Assembly (NCBI RefSeq): GCF_900156735.1
Contig: NZ_FTOL01000001.1
Coordinates: forward strand, 310,001-374,000
From: Chryseobacterium ureilyticum
Lineage (GTDB): Bacteria; Bacteroidota; Bacteroidia; Flavobacteriales; Weeksellaceae
Direction of reading: 5' to 3'
DNA length: 64,000 nucleotides
A program made the translations under genes and the position numbers. Below the pieces are notes generated by a model that saw nothing but the letters and a program-made list of their open reading frames with translations, did not search any database and was not told the DNA's origin. Shown here piece by piece: positions 37,073-46,928 of the stretch (position 1 is its first letter; each line of letters starts with the position of its first letter).

Positions 37073-38485
37073 ATGAAAATTAAAAATATAGCATATATCA
37101 TGTTCGTTTCAGGAGCAGCGGTTTCCTGTAAAGTTCAGAAGTATGAACAACCCAAGCTCAACATGCCTGAAGCTTTCAGAAGTGATAGCATTGTGGTGGA
37201 ACAGAATGAAAATATTGCGAAGATCAGTTATAAAGACTTCTTCAAAGATCCTGTTCTGGTTGGATTGATTGATAAAGCAATGGTACAGAATAATGATCTG
37301 CAGGTTGCTTTAAAACAAATAGAATTTGCATCCCTTGCCTATACTCAAAGTAAGTGGGGAAATGTTCCTACTATTAATGCTACAGCAAACGGTAATATCA
37401 GCAGACCTTCTGATAACAGTATGAATGGAATGATGGCAGGGCAGTTTATGGGAAAAAGATACATGGAAGATTATACGGCAGCGCTTAATTTTTCATGGGA
37501 AGCAGATATCTGGGGAAAGATCAAAGGAAGAAAGGAGCAGGCACTGGCAGATTATCTTAAAACTCAGGAGGCTGCAAAAGCAGTGAAAACACAAGTGGTA
37601 GCGGCTGTTGTTCAGGGATATTATAACCTTTTGATGCTGGATACTCAACTGGAAATTACAAAATCGAATCTGACATATGCTGATAATACGTTGAAGTTTC
37701 TGGTAAAACAACAAGAGCTTGGATTGGCAACAGCTTTAGCAGTTCAGCAACAGGAAATCGTGAAAGATCAGATCCTGAAAACTATTCCGGCTATTGAAAG
37801 TTCTGTTGCTACACAGGAGAATGCTTTAAGTCTGTTAACAGGTTCTATGCCGGGAAAAATTGAAAGAAGTTCAAGTCTGAATAATGTTCAGTCTCCAGAT
37901 CATATTTCAGCAGGAATTCCATCAGAATTGTTGAGCTACAGACCGGATATTAAAACGACTGAATTAGAAGTGAGAAAAAGTGCAGCGGCAATTCATGTTG
38001 CTAAAATGAGCATGTATCCTTCATTGAATATTACAGCTCAGGGTGGTGTGAATGCTTTTCAAATCAGTAAATGGTTCAGTGTTCCGGGGTCTCTTTTCGG
38101 AATGGCGGCAGGAGCTATTGCCCAACCAATTTTGAATGGAAAACAACTTAAAACTCAGTATGAACAGTCTAAAGTATTGGCAGATCAGGCTGAAATCAGC
38201 TTTAAGCAATCTGTTTTAAAAGCGGTAGGAGAAGTTTCTGATGCGTTGGTGCAGATTCAAAAACTGGAAGAACAGCAGAAAATTGCTGAAGGGTTGGTAG
38301 TAAAATCAGGTGAAGCTGTGAAGAAAGCTGATCTATTATTTAAATATAACTCAGCAACTTATGTGGAAGTGATTATGGCTCAAACCAATAAGCTTAATGC
38401 TGAATTGGAACTGGCTTCTCTGAAAGCTCAACGATTGAATGCAATAACTGCGCTGTACCGTTCCGTAGGTGGCGGGTGGCAATAA
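37073..38485 (+). CDS. TolC-like outer-membrane efflux lipoprotein (NodT type)
   Basis: 470 residues from the ATG at 37073, chosen since it gives a lipoprotein signal MKIKNIAYIMFVSGAAVSC; an ATG at 37061 is a second option. The two outer-membrane efflux repeats are visible (AALNFSWEADIWGKIKGRKE and GAIAQPILNGKQLKTQYEQS), as in the NodT/OprM branch. It forms the outer-membrane duct of the tripartite pump. It starts 17 bp after the pump gene and is followed by a strong terminator, so the operon ends here. Confidence 0.92.
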   Translation: MKIKNIAYIMFVSGAAVSCKVQKYEQPKLNMPEAFRSDSIVVEQNENIAKISYKDFFKDPVLVGLIDKAMVQNNDLQVALKQIEFASLAYTQSKWGNVPTINATANGNISRPSDNSMNGMMAGQFMGKRYMEDYTAALNFSWEADIWGKIKGRKEQALADYLKTQEAAKAVKTQVVAAVVQGYYNLLMLDTQLEITKSNLTYADNTLKFLVKQQELGLATALAVQQQEIVKDQILKTIPAIESSVATQENALSLLTGSMPGKIERSSSLNNVQSPDHISAGIPSELLSYRPDIKTTELEVRKSAAAIHVAKMSMYPSLNITAQGGVNAFQISKWFSVPGSLFGMAAGAIAQPILNGKQLKTQYEQSKVLADQAEISFKQSVLKAVGEVSDALVQIQKLEEQQKIAEGLVVKSGEAVKKADLLFKYNSATYVEVIMAQTNKLNAELELASLKAQRLNAITALYRSVGGGWQ

Positions 38486-38494
38486 AGTAAAATT

Positions 38495-38530
38495 AAACCT
38501 GCTTCGTCTTTAATGATGCAGCAGGTTTTT
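38495..38530 (+). terminator. Terminator after the efflux operon
   Basis: AAACCTGC (38495-38502) pairs with GCAGGTTT (38521-38528), followed by T run. It separates the efflux operon from the DUF2652 gene. Confidence 0.75.
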
Positions 38531-38543
38531 AATCTTGATCACT

Positions 38544-39098
38544 ATGAAGAATACAAATATACAGGAGGGTATCATTCTAATTCCGGATTTCAGCGGATTT
38601 ACCGAATTTGTGTTCAATACCAAACTTTATACAGGAGAATATATTGTAAGACAACTACTATCTACGCTGATTGATGTGAATGATCAGTATTTTGAAATTT
38701 CTGAAATTGAAGGTGACGCCATTTTATTTTATCGTTATGATGAAAATCCGTCGTATGAGAGTATTTCAGATATGCTTTGGAAAATGAGAAACGCATTCAA
38801 CAGAAAAATAAAAGAATTGAGTAAGAGCTTAAGTACAAAGATTGATTTATCTCTGAAGTTTATCGTTCATTATGGAGCATTTTCGCAGTATAATATCGGG
38901 AATTTCAGAAAGCTTTACGGGAAAACTATTGTAGAAGCACATCAGATGTTAAAAAATGGGTTGGCAGAACAGCCTTCCTATGCTTTGTACAGCAATTCTT
39001 TTTTAGAAAACAGTAATAATCAGGAAACTGAATCAGATAAGGATCAGCATCGTCTGTCGGAAGTAGGCATGATCCATTATTTTGAAAGTTTAAACTAG
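38544..39098 (+). CDS. DUF2652 protein with cyclase-like core
   Basis: 184 residues from the ATG at 38544 (TTG at 38535 rejected). It matches DUF2652 proteins: the first strand-loop IPDFSGFTEFV and the EIEGDAILFYRYD hairpin mirror the two metal-binding Asp motifs of class III nucleotidyl cyclases (DIVGFT and GD). The remaining fold elements (KFIVHYGAF, KLYGKTIVEAHQM) also follow the class III layout, but the purine-specifying residues are not clear. Whether it is an active cyclase is unknown. It lies just behind the efflux operon terminator and probably has its own promoter or partial read-through. Confidence 0.75.
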   Translation: MKNTNIQEGIILIPDFSGFTEFVFNTKLYTGEYIVRQLLSTLIDVNDQYFEISEIEGDAILFYRYDENPSYESISDMLWKMRNAFNRKIKELSKSLSTKIDLSLKFIVHYGAFSQYNIGNFRKLYGKTIVEAHQMLKNGLAEQPSYALYSNSFLENSNNQETESDKDQHRLSEVGMIHYFESLN

Positions 39099-39420
39099 CA
39101 TATTTTTTTTTTAATCCTTGTAAATTTGCTTTTTGCTAGCAGCCCGGGTGAGATCCGGGCTTTTTTTGTGAGTAATAGATGGTCTTGATATGTTAAAGTT
39201 TGAAAATTGTAAATAACTTTTTCAATTGATTTATTATATATGTTTTGGTTGTAAATGTATTTGTTTAGTTATTTTATCTTAATAATTGTTATATTTTTAA
39301 ATTATCTCTAAAATTGATTTTTATAAAGTGTTAAAGCCTAATGGATTATTAAATCTTTTTTCTTTTTCCATGTAACAAAAACCAGTGTACAGTGGTCTTA
39401 TTGGATAAACTATAACTTTC
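39099..39420. other. 322-bp intergenic region
   Basis: A strong terminator at 39141-39167, then AT-rich DNA without ORFs, which must contain the promoter of the beta-barrel protein gene at 39421. Confidence 0.5.
39141..39167 (+). terminator. Strong rho-independent terminator
   Basis: AGCCCGG and CCGGGCT form a GC-rich 7-bp stem, loop GTGAGAT, followed by TTTTTTT. Confidence 0.85.
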
Positions 39421-41592
39421 ATGAAAATAATATTATTTCCAATAGCAGTATTAACGGGTTCTTTAGCATTTGCCCAGACTCAGGCTGTGAAAGACACTGT
39501 AAAAGGGAATACAAAAGAGATAGAAGCGGTTGCCATTGTAGCAAAAAAACCAACCGTAGAATCTAAGGTAGACAGAACTGTTTTTAACGTTGCAAACAGT
39601 GCGATTGTAGCTGGGAATACAACCTGGGATGTTTTGAGAATGACCCCATTGGTAAGTATTGATAATAATGATGCTGTAAAAGCAGAAGGGCAGACGGTAA
39701 CAGTTTATATCAACGATAGAAAGTCTGTTTTTACGGGAAAAGAATTAAAAGAATATCTTAAAACAATCCCAGCCGATAACTTGTTGAAGATAGAGGTGAT
39801 TACAAGCCCCTCTTCACGTTACGAAACTTCCGGCTCTGTTATTAATATCGTTCTGAAGAAAAGAGATGATGAAGGAATGAAAGGAAGTATCTCTCTGAAT
39901 AACAGACAAAGTACAAAGAACTCACAATACACAAACTTTAACCTCAACTATCATAAGAAAGGCTTTACCCAGACTTTTATCGGAAGTTATGGGAATAATA
40001 CCTATGTACAAAAAGGGGCTAAAAATATCAGATCTTATGATAAGTCCAATAAAGACAGCGATATTGAATATGAAACAGTAACAAAAAGTGAGAATCCATC
40101 GCTTTCTTCTACTTCAGAATTTGAACTTAATGATAAAAATAATGTAGGGCTTATTCTGGAATATTTCCAAAGCCGAAGTTTATCTTTATCTGAGACCAAT
40201 TCAACCGAATATAAGAACGGAGGTTTTTTTGATTCATATCTTCAGACTCAGAATGAAGATGGATTTTATCGTAACCTTGGAACGAATGTCTTTTATAAAT
40301 ATTATGACAAGGAAAAAAACAGGATCCTTGATGTCAACCTGGGAACAAACTATTCCGGAAATGACAGCGATCAGCTGATCAATAAAACAACGTTGAAAAA
40401 CGGGATTAAAGAAGTAGGGGTGACCAGTAATAATCAGATGCGTAATTATTATCTGAAGGTTGATTACACGCAGCCATTGGGGAAATCTGGAGGCACAATT
40501 GAAGTGGGAGCAAAAACTGAGTTCAATAATCACGCGATTCCTAATACATTATACGGTTACAGTGTGATTAATGAAGATCTTGATTACAAAGGATTGTCTA
40601 CTAATGATAAATTTCATTATGAGGACAACATTACTTCGGTGTACGCCAACTATAGTAAAACGTTTTTCAAAAAACTGGAAACCCGTATCGGACTTCGATA
40701 TGAATATACAGATCTGAGGGTAAGACAAGATGTTGCCGGAACAGAAAGAAAAGACGGCTATGGAACTTTTCTTCCTAATTTATTAATAAAATATAGCTTT
40801 TCAGATAAGTATGATGTGAGTTTAACGTACAACAGAAGTATCTGGAGACCATGGTATTCAGAGTTTAATCCTTTTGTAACACCATCTATTGATGGTACAT
40901 ATTCCAGAGGAAATATGGACTTGAATCCAAATCCTAATGACAGATTGTACCTGAAATTCGGAATTCTGAAAAAGTACTTTATCTCTGCAAGATACATGCA
41001 TACCAATCAGGATTATTGGACCACTTTTGCTACAGAAAACGGACGAAATGTATTTTTACCGGGAAACTTTAACGGAAAAGTTGAAAAATACTACCTTTTT
41101 GCAAACACCAATCAGAATTTCCTGAAAAACAAATTGAATGTAAATGTTGGATTTGGATGGTATTATATCGATAATAAAGATTTTAATGAGAAGAATCAAA
41201 TTGGAGGAAAAAGCTATATCAATTATTGGGGCGGATCTGCAAATGTTTCCTATTCGAATCTGTTCAATAAGAATATAAATATCAGTGCATGGATGGAAAT
41301 TGCCAATCAGAACAATGGAAACTCCTATGCTAATAACACCAACGTATTTCATAATATTTCTGTGACTAAATTATTCCCTAAAACACAGATGGAAGCAAGC
41401 TTACAGCTGATGAACATCTTTAAAAGACCTTATGCTGACAATACAACATACAGTCAGGTGGGAACTTTCAGAGATTATCAGAAATGGGATTGGTACGGAG
41501 TAGCTGTTACTTTCGTGAAGCGTTTTGGAAACCAGAAGGTTAAAGAGAATACAAAAACGGATGTTGAGAAAAATGCTGGAGGAGCAAAATAG
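39421..41592 (+). CDS. TonB-linked outer-membrane beta-barrel protein
   Basis: 723 residues with signal peptide (1-19, ending LAFAQ). No carboxypeptidase-like N-terminal domain. A TonB plug (about residues 40-145; VDRTVFNVANSAIVAGNTTWDVLRM, VITSPSSRYETSGSVINIVL) precedes a large beta barrel, the layout of the OMP_b-brl_3 family (outer-membrane beta-barrel proteins of Bacteroidota). Transport substrate is unknown. Monocistronic, ended by the hairpin at 41611. Confidence 0.85.
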   Translation: MKIILFPIAVLTGSLAFAQTQAVKDTVKGNTKEIEAVAIVAKKPTVESKVDRTVFNVANSAIVAGNTTWDVLRMTPLVSIDNNDAVKAEGQTVTVYINDRKSVFTGKELKEYLKTIPADNLLKIEVITSPSSRYETSGSVINIVLKKRDDEGMKGSISLNNRQSTKNSQYTNFNLNYHKKGFTQTFIGSYGNNTYVQKGAKNIRSYDKSNKDSDIEYETVTKSENPSLSSTSEFELNDKNNVGLILEYFQSRSLSLSETNSTEYKNGGFFDSYLQTQNEDGFYRNLGTNVFYKYYDKEKNRILDVNLGTNYSGNDSDQLINKTTLKNGIKEVGVTSNNQMRNYYLKVDYTQPLGKSGGTIEVGAKTEFNNHAIPNTLYGYSVINEDLDYKGLSTNDKFHYEDNITSVYANYSKTFFKKLETRIGLRYEYTDLRVRQDVAGTERKDGYGTFLPNLLIKYSFSDKYDVSLTYNRSIWRPWYSEFNPFVTPSIDGTYSRGNMDLNPNPNDRLYLKFGILKKYFISARYMHTNQDYWTTFATENGRNVFLPGNFNGKVEKYYLFANTNQNFLKNKLNVNVGFGWYYIDNKDFNEKNQIGGKSYINYWGGSANVSYSNLFNKNINISAWMEIANQNNGNSYANNTNVFHNISVTKLFPKTQMEASLQLMNIFKRPYADNTTYSQVGTFRDYQKWDWYGVAVTFVKRFGNQKVKENTKTDVEKNAGGAK

Positions 41593-41610
41593 AAAGAATT
41601 TAAATCAGTA

Positions 41611-41645
41611 AAAAAACAGGTTTCAGGTTGAAGCCTGTTTTTTTG
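41611..41645 (+). terminator. Rho-independent terminator
   Basis: AAACAGG and CCTGTTT arms with an extra TTTCA/TTGAA stem, then a T tract. It ends the beta-barrel gene. Confidence 0.75.
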
Positions 41646-41716
41646 TTTTTGAGCTAAAGATTGGATGATTTTTTTAATAGATCGATCCGTACTGTTTTTT
41701 ATGTAAGCAAATAAAA

Positions 41717-41743
41717 AAGCAGATTTCGAATAGAAACCTGCTT
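41717..41743 (-). terminator. Terminator of the GH3 gene
   Basis: On the minus strand AAGCAG and CTGCTT arms plus TTTC/GAAA inner stem are followed by TTTTTTAT. It lies 82 bp downstream of the GH3 stop. Confidence 0.7.
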
Positions 41744-41824
41744 ATAAATTCTACAAAATTAACGGATAGATTAGCTGATTGTCAAATAGTAATTTGCATC
41801 TTCATACTTCCAATTTCATCTTTA

Positions 41825-44083
41825 TTATTTAAGGGTAAACTTCACCTTTGTTTTAATAGCATCAGAAGAATTTCCGATTTGAGCTTCAAAATCTCCCGGC
41901 TCTGCTACCCAGTCGTGTTTCTGAGCATCAAAGAAACTTAAAGCAGACTTGTCAATAGTAAATGTTACTTCTTTTGTTTCACCCGGATTTAAATATACTT
42001 TTTCAAAACCTTTCAATTCTTTAGAAGGGCGGGGAACAGATGATTTTAAATCACTGATGTAAAGCTGTGCCACTTCAGCTCCTGCTTTCTTTCCTGTATT
42101 TTTAACAGTTACCGTGAAAGTAATGGTATCGTTTTGTGATAATGTTGTTTTATCAGCTTTAGCTTTTCCAAATTCAAAAGTTGTATAACTTAATCCATGC
42201 CCGAAGCTGAAAAGAGGTTTAATGTTTTTGGTATCATGCCAACGGTAACCTACAAATATTCCTTCATTATAAGTAATATTGATCGGGTTTTTCTGGTCTT
42301 TTCCTTTTCCGGCAGCTAATTCATCTTTTTGTCCCGGATATTCACCAAGTTGATGTGCTGAATTATCCTCAAGTTTCACTGGGAACGTAAACGGAAGCTT
42401 TCCTGAAGGGTTGGCATCACCTGCTAAAACAGAAGCAATGGAATTTCCTGCTTCAGAACCAAGATACCATGCCTGTACTACAGTTGGAACGTCTTTGATC
42501 CAAGGCATTGCAATAGCATTCCCTGAAACTAAAACTACAGCAAGGTTTTTATTAGCTTTCGCAAGAGCAGAGATCACATTGTCCTGATTATATGGCAATC
42601 CATAGCTTTTTCTGTCGTTTCCTTCACTGTCCTGGAAGTCTGCTTTATTCAATCCGCCAACGAAGATAACGTAGTCAGATTTTTTTGCCAGTTCTACTGC
42701 TTCGTTTAATAGTTCAGCTTCAGAACGGGAGTCTTTTAAGTCCTGCCCGGATTTTACACCATTGTATTCACCGCCAATGTCTCCTACATATCCTCTTGCA
42801 TATTGTACGTCAGATTGTTTTCCGAATCTGGATTTTATTCCGTCTAAAGGAAGAGTTTCGTATTTTACTTTTAATGAAGATGAACCTCCGCCAACAGTCA
42901 TAATTTTAATGGCATTCTCTCCAATAACTGCTATTTTTTTAGCTTTATTAATGTCAATTGGAAGTACATTGTCTTGATTTTTCAATAAAACAATTCCTTC
43001 TTCACCGATTTGCTTGGCTACAGCTTTATGTTCTTCAGAAGCAATATTCCCAAAAGGTTTATTTCGGTTCATTGTCGTTTTATAAGCAAGACGAAGTAAT
43101 CGGGTTACTTTGTCATCAAGTTCTTTGGTTCCTACTTTTCCTGCTTTGATCAGATCAAGATAAGGTTTTGCCAGATAATAATTATCATAGGCATTTTTAG
43201 TTCCGGCTGAAAGACCATTCGTCCATGATCCGAATTCAAGATCCAATCCGTTATGGATAGCCTGTTCTGTATTATTAACAGCTCCCCAATCGGAAACTAC
43301 CACTCCTTTATAGTTCCATTCTTTTTTTAGAATATCATTTAAAAGGTATTGATTCTGGCTTGCATATTGTCCTTTATACAGATCGTAAGCTCCCATGATC
43401 GTCCATGAATCTCCTTCTGTGACAGCAGCTTTAAATGGGGGAAGATAAATTTCATAAAGAGTTCTGTCATCCACATTTACATTGCTGGTATGACGGAACA
43501 TTTCCTGATTATTGAGGGCAAAATGTTTAACCGAAGTAGCGACCCCGTTAGATTGTACTCCTTTAATGTAAGGTACCACCATTTTCGAAGTCAGGTAAGG
43601 ATCTTCGCCCATGTATTCGAAGTTTCTTCCGTTCAATGGAGTTCTGTAGATATTTACACCAGGTCCCAGAAGAATATCTTTCTTTCTGTAGCGTGCCTCT
43701 TCTCCTAATGCTTTACCATAATTCCATGACATTTTTTTATTCCATGTTGCAGATAAAGCGGTAAGGGCAGGGTAGGCGATGATAGAATCATTGGTCCATC
43801 CAGCTTGGTCCCATTCGTCCCACATTACTTCAGGACGTACCCCATGAGGACCGTCCGTTGTCCAGAATTCTGGGATTCCCAATCTTGGAACACCGGGAGA
43901 ACTGAATTTTGACTGTGCGTGAAGCATTGCCACTTTCTCTTCCAGTGTCATTCTGGAAAGAGCATCCTGTATACGTTGTTCTACAGGTTTTGATTCATCT
44001 AAATAAACGGGAGTATTGGTCTGAGCCATATAAGAAACAGAAATAAGGGTGAATAACCTTACAATGGCGGTTTTCTTTAACAT
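41825..44083 (-). CDS. bglX: GH3 beta-glucosidase (BglX-like)
   Basis: 752 residues with an N-terminal signal. GH3 TIM-barrel domain (FWTTDGPHGVRPEVMWDEWD), the catalytic nucleophile Asp in GVVVSDWGAV (about residue 267), the C-terminal alpha/beta sandwich and a fibronectin-III-like end (GFEKVYLNPGETKEVTFTID). Signal peptide indicates export to the periplasm. It releases terminal beta-linked glucose from oligosaccharides; the natural substrate is not clear. Isolated gene in this window. Confidence 0.92.
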   Translation of the reverse strand: MLKKTAIVRLFTLISVSYMAQTNTPVYLDESKPVEQRIQDALSRMTLEEKVAMLHAQSKFSSPGVPRLGIPEFWTTDGPHGVRPEVMWDEWDQAGWTNDSIIAYPALTALSATWNKKMSWNYGKALGEEARYRKKDILLGPGVNIYRTPLNGRNFEYMGEDPYLTSKMVVPYIKGVQSNGVATSVKHFALNNQEMFRHTSNVNVDDRTLYEIYLPPFKAAVTEGDSWTIMGAYDLYKGQYASQNQYLLNDILKKEWNYKGVVVSDWGAVNNTEQAIHNGLDLEFGSWTNGLSAGTKNAYDNYYLAKPYLDLIKAGKVGTKELDDKVTRLLRLAYKTTMNRNKPFGNIASEEHKAVAKQIGEEGIVLLKNQDNVLPIDINKAKKIAVIGENAIKIMTVGGGSSSLKVKYETLPLDGIKSRFGKQSDVQYARGYVGDIGGEYNGVKSGQDLKDSRSEAELLNEAVELAKKSDYVIFVGGLNKADFQDSEGNDRKSYGLPYNQDNVISALAKANKNLAVVLVSGNAIAMPWIKDVPTVVQAWYLGSEAGNSIASVLAGDANPSGKLPFTFPVKLEDNSAHQLGEYPGQKDELAAGKGKDQKNPINITYNEGIFVGYRWHDTKNIKPLFSFGHGLSYTTFEFGKAKADKTTLSQNDTITFTVTVKNTGKKAGAEVAQLYISDLKSSVPRPSKELKGFEKVYLNPGETKEVTFTIDKSALSFFDAQKHDWVAEPGDFEAQIGNSSDAIKTKVKFTLK

Positions 44084-44163
44084 AATGCCTTTTTATTTGA
44101 TTGAAAGCAAAAATAAGAAAATTTCTTTATTATCTCAAATTGAGAAAATAAATTTTAAAACAT

Positions 44164-44195
44164 AAAAAAACTGCCTGCTAAATTGCTGACAGTTT
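44164..44195 (-). terminator. Terminator of the met transport operon
   Basis: On the minus strand AAACTG (44195-44190) pairs with CAGTTT (44173-44168), followed by a run of T. It is 155 bp downstream of the metQ stop. Confidence 0.65.
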
Positions 44196-44349
44196 GTTAT
44201 TTATTGTTCGGTAGAAATGTGATTTTTAATATTTTAGATAAAAGGCGAAGAGATTTTATATGTTGATAGTCAATTTTACTTCGAAAAGAATTATCAATTT
44301 GAAGTGAAGGGATTATAACCCGTATCTCGTATCTCGAATCCCTCAAACT

Positions 44350-45159
44350 TTAATCCCACCCTTTTACTGCTCCTCCTTTAAACACTTCAAGAGCTTTCTT
44401 TTCCACCTCATCAGACTGATAAGCTTTTACGAAATTTTTTACTTTCTGACTGTTCTTATTATCCTGTCTTGATACAACAAGGTTAACGTAAGGAGAATCT
44501 TTATCTTCTTTGAAAATTCCCTGTTTTTCAGAATCCAATCCGGCTTGTGCAGCAAAATTATTATTGATAATTCCTACTACAACATCCCGGTCATCCAAAA
44601 CTCTTGGGATCTGAGCTCCTTCAATTTCCATAATTTTCAGTTGTTTTGGATTTTCAACTATATCAGTCACTTTTGGAAGTAATCCGACTCCTGCTCTTAG
44701 TTTCAATAAACCGTTTTTCTGTAACAGAAGTAGGGAACGCCCACCATTGGTAGGGTCATTAGGAATAACAATAGTGCTTTCATTCTGAAGCTGGCTGATG
44801 TTCTGAATTTTCTTTGAATAGGCTACAATAGGATAAACGAATGTGTTTCCTACGACAGCAAGATGATAACCTCTTTGTTTGGATTGTTCAGTTAAATAAG
44901 GAGCATGTTGGAAAGCATTGACATCAATATCACCATTTACCAAAGCTTCATTAGGTACTACATAGTCATTGAAAGGAATCAGTTCCACTTCAAGGTTATA
45001 CTTTTCCTTTGCAACTTTTTTGGCAACTTCAGCCACTTCCTGCTCCGGTCCGTATGTAATTCCGACTCTGATGAAATTCGGATCGTCTTTTCTCCCCGAA
45101 CAGGCATTGAAAAGCAATACTCCGGCAGTTATTAAACCTAAAATCTTTATTTTTTTCAT
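44350..45159 (-). CDS. metQ: D-methionine ABC transporter substrate-binding lipoprotein
   Basis: 269 residues. A lipoprotein signal ends VLLFNAC. The NLPA/MetQ fold is clear: IRVGITYGPEQEVAEVA, NVNAFQHAPYL-type segment (DIDVNAFQHAPYL), a NDPTNGGRSLLLLQ motif. It binds methionine (D- or L-) at the outside of the inner membrane and hands it to MetI. Last gene of a four-gene operon; it starts 73 bp after metI. Confidence 0.93.
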   Translation of the reverse strand: MKKIKILGLITAGVLLFNACSGRKDDPNFIRVGITYGPEQEVAEVAKKVAKEKYNLEVELIPFNDYVVPNEALVNGDIDVNAFQHAPYLTEQSKQRGYHLAVVGNTFVYPIVAYSKKIQNISQLQNESTIVIPNDPTNGGRSLLLLQKNGLLKLRAGVGLLPKVTDIVENPKQLKIMEIEGAQIPRVLDDRDVVVGIINNNFAAQAGLDSEKQGIFKEDKDSPYVNLVVSRQDNKNSQKVKNFVKAYQSDEVEKKALEVFKGGAVKGWD

Positions 45160-45232
45160 TCTATTCTTTTTAATAATATAGAGGGTACAAAACTCATTTG
45201 TTCACAGATTAATTATTCTAAAACTCTCAAAC

Positions 45233-45889
45233 TTATCTATGGTCAAACCTTTTAGACAATCTGTCTCCCATAAACTGGATGATGAAAACCAAAAGAACAA
45301 GCAATATCAATACTGTATTCATGATGACAATATCATAACCAATATATCCGTACTGATACCCAACCTGTCCCAATCCGCCGGCACCCACAGCACCTCCCAT
45401 TGCGGAATATCCAACCAAAGTGATCAGGGTAATAGTAGCATTATTAATTAATGAAGGAAGCGATTCCGGAAGCAATACTTTCCTGATAATCTGGAAAGGT
45501 GAAGCACCAAGAGCTCTTGCTGTTTCTATTAATCCGTGAGGGACTTCAATAAGGCTGTTCTCAACTAGTCTTGCAATAAAAGGAGCAGCTCCTACACTTA
45601 ATGGAACCAATGCTGCATTTACTCCAATGGATGTTCCAGCTAAAACTCTTGTAAAAGGGATCATCCATACAATTAAAATGATGAACGGGATCGCCCGGAA
45701 AATATTAACGATAATAGATAATGTTCTGTGGTAGATTACATTTTCCAGCAGTTGTCCTTTTCTTGTTAAAAACAGCAGAATTCCTACCGGAAGCCCGAGG
45801 ACAAATCCAAAAAATCCAGACACAAATGTCATATAAACCGTTTCCCAGGTTCCTTTTGCCAAAAGGGCAATTACCGTATCACTAAGCAT
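45233..45889 (-). CDS. metI: Methionine ABC transporter permease
   Basis: 218 residues with about five membrane segments. The EAA loop is GLIETARALGASPFQIIRKV, typical of MetI. It overlaps the metN stop by 8 bases, as is usual for coupled ABC genes. With MetN and MetQ it imports methionine. The gene is on the minus strand and follows metN in the operon. Confidence 0.93.
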   Translation of the reverse strand: MLSDTVIALLAKGTWETVYMTFVSGFFGFVLGLPVGILLFLTRKGQLLENVIYHRTLSIIVNIFRAIPFIILIVWMIPFTRVLAGTSIGVNAALVPLSVGAAPFIARLVENSLIEVPHGLIETARALGASPFQIIRKVLLPESLPSLINNATITLITLVGYSAMGGAVGAGGLGQVGYQYGYIGYDIVIMNTVLILLVLLVFIIQFMGDRLSKRFDHR

Positions 45890-46910
45890 ATCCTTTTACT
45901 GTATTTTGAATTTTATTTTGATTAAAATAATAGATGGCTTTCTGGTTTTCCTCAGTTTCGCCTTGAAGTTGCAAAAGTAGTTTACCAAAATTAGAATTCC
46001 CAAAATATTCTACATCAGCTTTCAAAAGTTTGTATGGGATTTTATGTTCATTATATAACGCTGAAAGAATTTGTTCAACGCTTAAGTTTTCGTTAAGTTC
46101 TATTTCGACCAGTGGAAATAAACCATCCTGTGGTTCTTTCTGTAGTCTTTTATTAAGTTCCTGTGGCAGGGTCATGATATCTGAATTTATAAATTGTTGG
46201 ATCACCGGATTTTCTCTGTCCGAAATGATCTCGCCTAAAGTTCCTTTTGCTAATAATTTTCCTTTGTCTATAACGGCAACATGGTTGCAGACCGCTTTGA
46301 TGACTTCCATCTCATGGGTGATCAGAAGAATAGTAATACCAAGTCTTTCATTGATATCCTTCAGTAATTGTAAGATGGATTGTGTAGTAACCGGGTCAAG
46401 AGCACTCGTTGCTTCATCACAAAGCAGAAGATGAGGATCGTTGGCTAATGCCCTTGCAATGGCTACCCTCTGTTTCTGACCTCCGGAAAGACTTCTTGGA
46501 TAATCATTGGCTTTATCTTCAAGACCTACAATTTTCAGTAATTCGTTGACCTTTTTATTAATTTGATCTTTGCTGCTATGATCCAGTTCCAGAGGAAGTG
46601 CTATATTATCAAAAACAGTACGGGAAGAAAGAAGATTGAAATGCTGGAAGATCATTCCTATTTTTTTACGTTCCTCAGCGAGTTGCTTGGAACTTAATTT
46701 GGTGAAATCCTTTCCATTGATAATTACCTGCCCTTCATCCGGTCTTTCCAATAGATTAACGGTACGGATCAAAGTACTTTTTCCTGCTCCTGAAAATCCT
46801 ATAATTCCTACAATATCACCTTTGTCTATATTGAGACTCACCTGATCCAATGCTTTAAAAGCCTGTTTTTTCTGGTGGAATGTTTTTGATATGTTTCTGA
46901 TTTCTATCAT
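45882..46910 (-). CDS. metN: Methionine ABC transporter ATPase with NIL domain
   Basis: 342 residues. Walker A GFSGAGKST, signature LSGGQKQRVAIARAL, Walker B LLLCDEATSALD and switch His are present; the C-terminal part (about residues 255-342) is a NIL-type ACT-like domain that binds methionine and causes trans-inhibition. It powers methionine import with MetI. 18 bp separate it from the upstream EamA gene, which suggests a common transcript controlled by the leader at 48.0 kb. Confidence 0.95.
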   Translation of the reverse strand: MIEIRNISKTFHQKKQAFKALDQVSLNIDKGDIVGIIGFSGAGKSTLIRTVNLLERPDEGQVIINGKDFTKLSSKQLAEERKKIGMIFQHFNLLSSRTVFDNIALPLELDHSSKDQINKKVNELLKIVGLEDKANDYPRSLSGGQKQRVAIARALANDPHLLLCDEATSALDPVTTQSILQLLKDINERLGITILLITHEMEVIKAVCNHVAVIDKGKLLAKGTLGEIISDRENPVIQQFINSDIMTLPQELNKRLQKEPQDGLFPLVEIELNENLSVEQILSALYNEHKIPYKLLKADVEYFGNSNFGKLLLQLQGETEENQKAIYYFNQNKIQNTVKGYA

Positions 46911-46928
46911 TCTGATGTTTTATACTAT

